A stretch of 14,541 nucleotides of DNA from UMGS1613 sp045636225 (GTDB lineage Bacteria; Bacillota_I; Bacilli_A; RF39; UBA660): contig JAZTXB010000052.1 in the NCBI GenBank assembly GCA_045636225.1, forward strand, positions 1 through 14,541, read 5' to 3'. Shown piece after piece: positions 12,432 through 14,541 of this stretch. The position numbers were made by a program, and so were the translations under genes. A model generated the notes under the pieces. The model searched no databases. It was not told the DNA's origin and saw only the letters and a program-made list of their open reading frames with translations. Every line of letters begins with the position of its first letter. Position 1 is the stretch's first letter.

Positions 12432-14400
12432 ACCAATGGGACCAAAAGGTGTAAATGTGCCAGAAAAATCTAAGGATTTTGCTGGTTCAATAAAAAGATT
12501 ATTTAATAGTTTAAATAATTTTAAATATTTATTAGTTTTTGCTCTTTTACTTGGGTTTATAAGTGCTATACTTGCTTTAATTACTCCGAATAAATTATCT
12601 GAATTAACAAATTTAATAACAGAAGGTATAAAGCCAAATGTAAATGAAAATATAATAGAAGATATCATGTCAAGTGAGAGCATATCTAAAAAAGATAAAG
12701 AAGAGTTTCAAAATTTATTAGAATTAAGTAAAAAAGGAAAAATAAATGAGGAAGAAGCAATAAAAAAAATAGAAGAATTACCTAAATCTATTTATGAAAT
12801 AATAAATCCAAAAATTGATATGAATAAAGTAAAAAAAATAGCTTTTATACTAGCTTTACTTTATATAATAAGTGCTTTATTTAATTATATACAGACATAT
12901 ATACTTACTGTTGTATCAAATAGATTTGCACAAAGATTAAGAACAAATATAAGTAAAAAAATAAATAAATTGCCTCTTAAATATTTTGATAATCATGAAA
13001 CAGGTGATGTGTTATCTAGACTTACTAATGATATAGATACAATAGCTCAAAATATGAATCAAAGTTTTGCAACCTTAGTCGCTAGCATAACTCTTTTCAT
13101 AGGGTCAATAATTATGATGCTTATAACAAATTATATAATGGCTATAACTGCTATAGTATCGAGTATAATAGGATTTAGTTTGATGGGGATTATATTAGGT
13201 AAATCACAAAAATATTTTGTTCAAAGGCAAGAAGAGTTAGGAGATTTAAATGGCTATATAGAAGAAATTTATTCAGGACATAATGTAGTAAAAGCATATA
13301 ATGGGTCAAATAAAGCTATAGAAGAATTTAATAGTTTAAATAGTAAATTATTTAATAGTAATAGAAAAAGTCAATTTTTATCGGGTATAATGCATCCGTT
13401 AATGGCTTTTATTGGAAATTTAGGATATGTTGCAGTTTGTGTAGTAGGCGCACTTCTTACAATGAATAATATTATATCGTTTGGTGTAATAGTTGCTTTT
13501 ATAATATATGTTAGAATGTTTACTAATCCACTTTCTCAAATGGCTCAAGCAATGACATCACTTCAGTCAACTGCAGCAGCATCAGAAAGAGTATTTGAAT
13601 TTTTAGATGAAAATGAAATGACTGATGAATCTAAATTAAGTAAAAAGCTAGATAAATCTAAAGTAAAAGGTAAAATAGAATTTGAACATGTAAAATTCGG
13701 ATATGATGATACTAGAATAATAATAAAGGATTTTAATGCTAGTGTAAAACCAGGACAGAAGATTGCTATAGTAGGCCCTACTGGTGCTGGAAAAACAACT
13801 ATGGTAAATTTATTAATGAAGTTCTATGAAATAAATGAAGGAAAAATATTAATAGATGGTGTATCAACAAAAGAATTAACAAGAGAAAATATACACGATT
13901 TATTTGTAATGGTACTTCAAGATACTTGGCTTTTTGAAGGAAGTATAAGAGATAATTTAAAATTTAATAATGAAAAAATATCAGATAAAGAAATAATGGA
14001 AATATGTAAAGTAGTAGGGGTAGATCATTTTATAAAAACACTTCCAGGAGGTCTTGATTCTGAAGTAAGCGATAATGATTCAATTAGTCAAGGACAAAAG
14101 CAATTACTTACAATTGCTAGAGGAATGATAGAAGATGCTCCATTTTTAATACTTGATGAGGCTACTTCTAATGTTGACACTAGAACAGAAGAATTAGTAC
14201 AAAAAGCAATGGATAAACTAACAGAAGGTAGAACTTCGTTTATAATTGCTCATAGATTATCAACAATTAAAAATGCAGATTTAATATTAGTTATGAAAGA
14301 TGGTAATATAATCGAGCAAGGTTCTCATGATGAACTAATTTCTAAAAAAGGTTTTTACTTTGATTTATACAATTCACAATTTGATACAATTATAGATTAA
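12424..14400 (+). CDS. Asymmetric ABC exporter, catalytic partner subunit (BmrD/LmrD type)
   Basis: The 658-residue half-transporter begins MPRPMGPKG, the proline/glycine-rich start common in this subunit, followed by six membrane helices (about 30-370) and an ATPase domain. Walker A is GPTGAGKTT (451-459), the Q-loop is LQDTWLF, Walker B Asp578 is followed by the catalytic Glu579, and the switch is His610 (AHRLSTI). Its signature is ISQGQ (554-558) instead of SGGQ, the known degenerate form in LmrD/BmrD, so the pair has one active and one inactive ATP site. Between TM1 and TM2 it carries an extra charged segment of about 65 residues (roughly 65-130, rich in Glu, Lys, Ile), predicted outside the membrane. 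AAAGGAGG lies in the end of the first gene. Confidence 0.93.
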   Translation: MPRPMGPKGVNVPEKSKDFAGSIKRLFNSLNNFKYLLVFALLLGFISAILALITPNKLSELTNLITEGIKPNVNENIIEDIMSSESISKKDKEEFQNLLELSKKGKINEEEAIKKIEELPKSIYEIINPKIDMNKVKKIAFILALLYIISALFNYIQTYILTVVSNRFAQRLRTNISKKINKLPLKYFDNHETGDVLSRLTNDIDTIAQNMNQSFATLVASITLFIGSIIMMLITNYIMAITAIVSSIIGFSLMGIILGKSQKYFVQRQEELGDLNGYIEEIYSGHNVVKAYNGSNKAIEEFNSLNSKLFNSNRKSQFLSGIMHPLMAFIGNLGYVAVCVVGALLTMNNIISFGVIVAFIIYVRMFTNPLSQMAQAMTSLQSTAAASERVFEFLDENEMTDESKLSKKLDKSKVKGKIEFEHVKFGYDDTRIIIKDFNASVKPGQKIAIVGPTGAGKTTMVNLLMKFYEINEGKILIDGVSTKELTRENIHDLFVMVLQDTWLFEGSIRDNLKFNNEKISDKEIMEICKVVGVDHFIKTLPGGLDSEVSDNDSISQGQKQLLTIARGMIEDAPFLILDEATSNVDTRTEELVQKAMDKLTEGRTSFIIAHRLSTIKNADLILVMKDGNIIEQGSHDELISKKGFYFDLYNSQFDTIID

Positions 14401-14407
14401 AAACTCT

Positions 14408-14435
14408 TTACAAAATAAAAAAAATAGTGTATATT
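14408..14435 (+). promoter_or_regulatory. Possible tRNA-Gly promoter overlapping a terminator
   Basis: TTTACA (14408-14413), 16 bases, then TATATT (14430-14435) would start transcription near 14442, about 14 bases before tRNA-Gly. The -10 lies in the stem of the preceding terminator. No other promoter fits between the stop codon and the tRNA. Confidence 0.4.
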
Positions 14436-14453
14436 TGTTATATCACTATTTTG
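14421..14453 (+). terminator. Terminator of the ABC exporter operon
   Basis: AAAATAGTG (14421-14429) and ATAT pair with ATAT and CACTATTTT (14444-14452), 13 pairs with one bulged T and a five-base loop. The T-tract is the right arm itself, and tRNA-Gly starts at 14456. Confidence 0.7.
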
Positions 14454-14455
14454 AT

Positions 14456-14530
14456 GCAGGTGTAGTACAATGGTTAGTATATGGCCTTGCCAAGGCTAGG
14501 ATGCCGGTTCGATCCCGGTCACTTGCTCCA
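14456..14530 (+). tRNA. tRNA-Gly (GCC)
   Basis: This is a 75-nt tRNA with acceptor GCAGGTG/CACTTGC, anticodon loop TTGCCAA (GCC), T-arm GCCGG-TTCGATC-CCGGT, discriminator T and encoded CCA. It starts three bases after the exporter terminator. Its own terminator lies beyond the window. Confidence 0.97.
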
Positions 14531-14541
14531 TATGTTTGTTA

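Noticed and set aside
1..14541. CRISPR array or insertion sequence
   Set aside because: I saw no regularly spaced repeats and no transposase or terminal inverted repeats with target duplications.

Overview
The window is very AT-rich DNA (roughly 25-30% G+C in the lines I counted) with the standard genetic code (TGA is used as a stop in yabG and sod). The gene content points to a low-G+C, spore-forming Bacillota: a sporulation peptidase YabG followed by Veg, a YtrA-type GntR regulator with its ABC transporter, and strong AGGAGG ribosome binding sites. Recognisable promoters often have an extended -10 (TGnTATAAT). I cannot name the species.

Layout. 1-57 is the tail of an upstream gene. 131-1116 is the yabG-veg pair, followed at once by the tmRNA gene ssrA (1145-1487), whose promoter lies in the end of veg. 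1639-3396 holds two genes without a recognised family: a minus-strand orphan and a plus-strand protein that may have an ADP-ribosyltransferase-like fold. 3539-4530 encodes two small membrane proteins. 4634-6479 is an autoregulated GntR/ABC-ATPase/permease operon with overlapping palindromes on its promoter. Next come an unknown membrane protein (6563-7222), a Mn-type superoxide dismutase (7280-7894), a PRPP synthetase of the longer subfamily (7965-9059) and tRNA-Cys (9134-9207). 9365-9934 is a minus-strand orphan with coiled-coil character. 10123-10447 contains what I read as a complete, unannotated type I toxin-antitoxin locus. 10668-14400 encodes the two halves of an asymmetric (BmrCD/LmrCD-like) ABC exporter, and tRNA-Gly (14456-14530) closes the window.

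The most interesting item is the toxin-antitoxin candidate. A 30-residue hydrophobic peptide is encoded on the minus strand (10355-10263) behind a perfect Shine-Dalgarno that can be masked by an upstream CCTCC. A short structured RNA of about 106 nt is predicted on the plus strand (about 10166-10272) and overlaps the 3' end of the toxin mRNA. Each RNA's terminator hairpin is an internal hairpin of the other, and the toxin mRNA 5' end can pair with its own 3' end. This is the architecture of known type I systems (par/fst, txpA-ratA, bsrG-SR4), but I do not recognise the peptide as a member of a named family.

Second-tier observations are a possible leader peptide/attenuator ahead of the exporter, a shared sequence just 3' of both tmRNA and tRNA-Cys followed in both places by an orphan minus-strand gene, a hairpin-rich intergenic stretch at 2290-2440, and a tRNA-Gly that starts three bases after a terminator.
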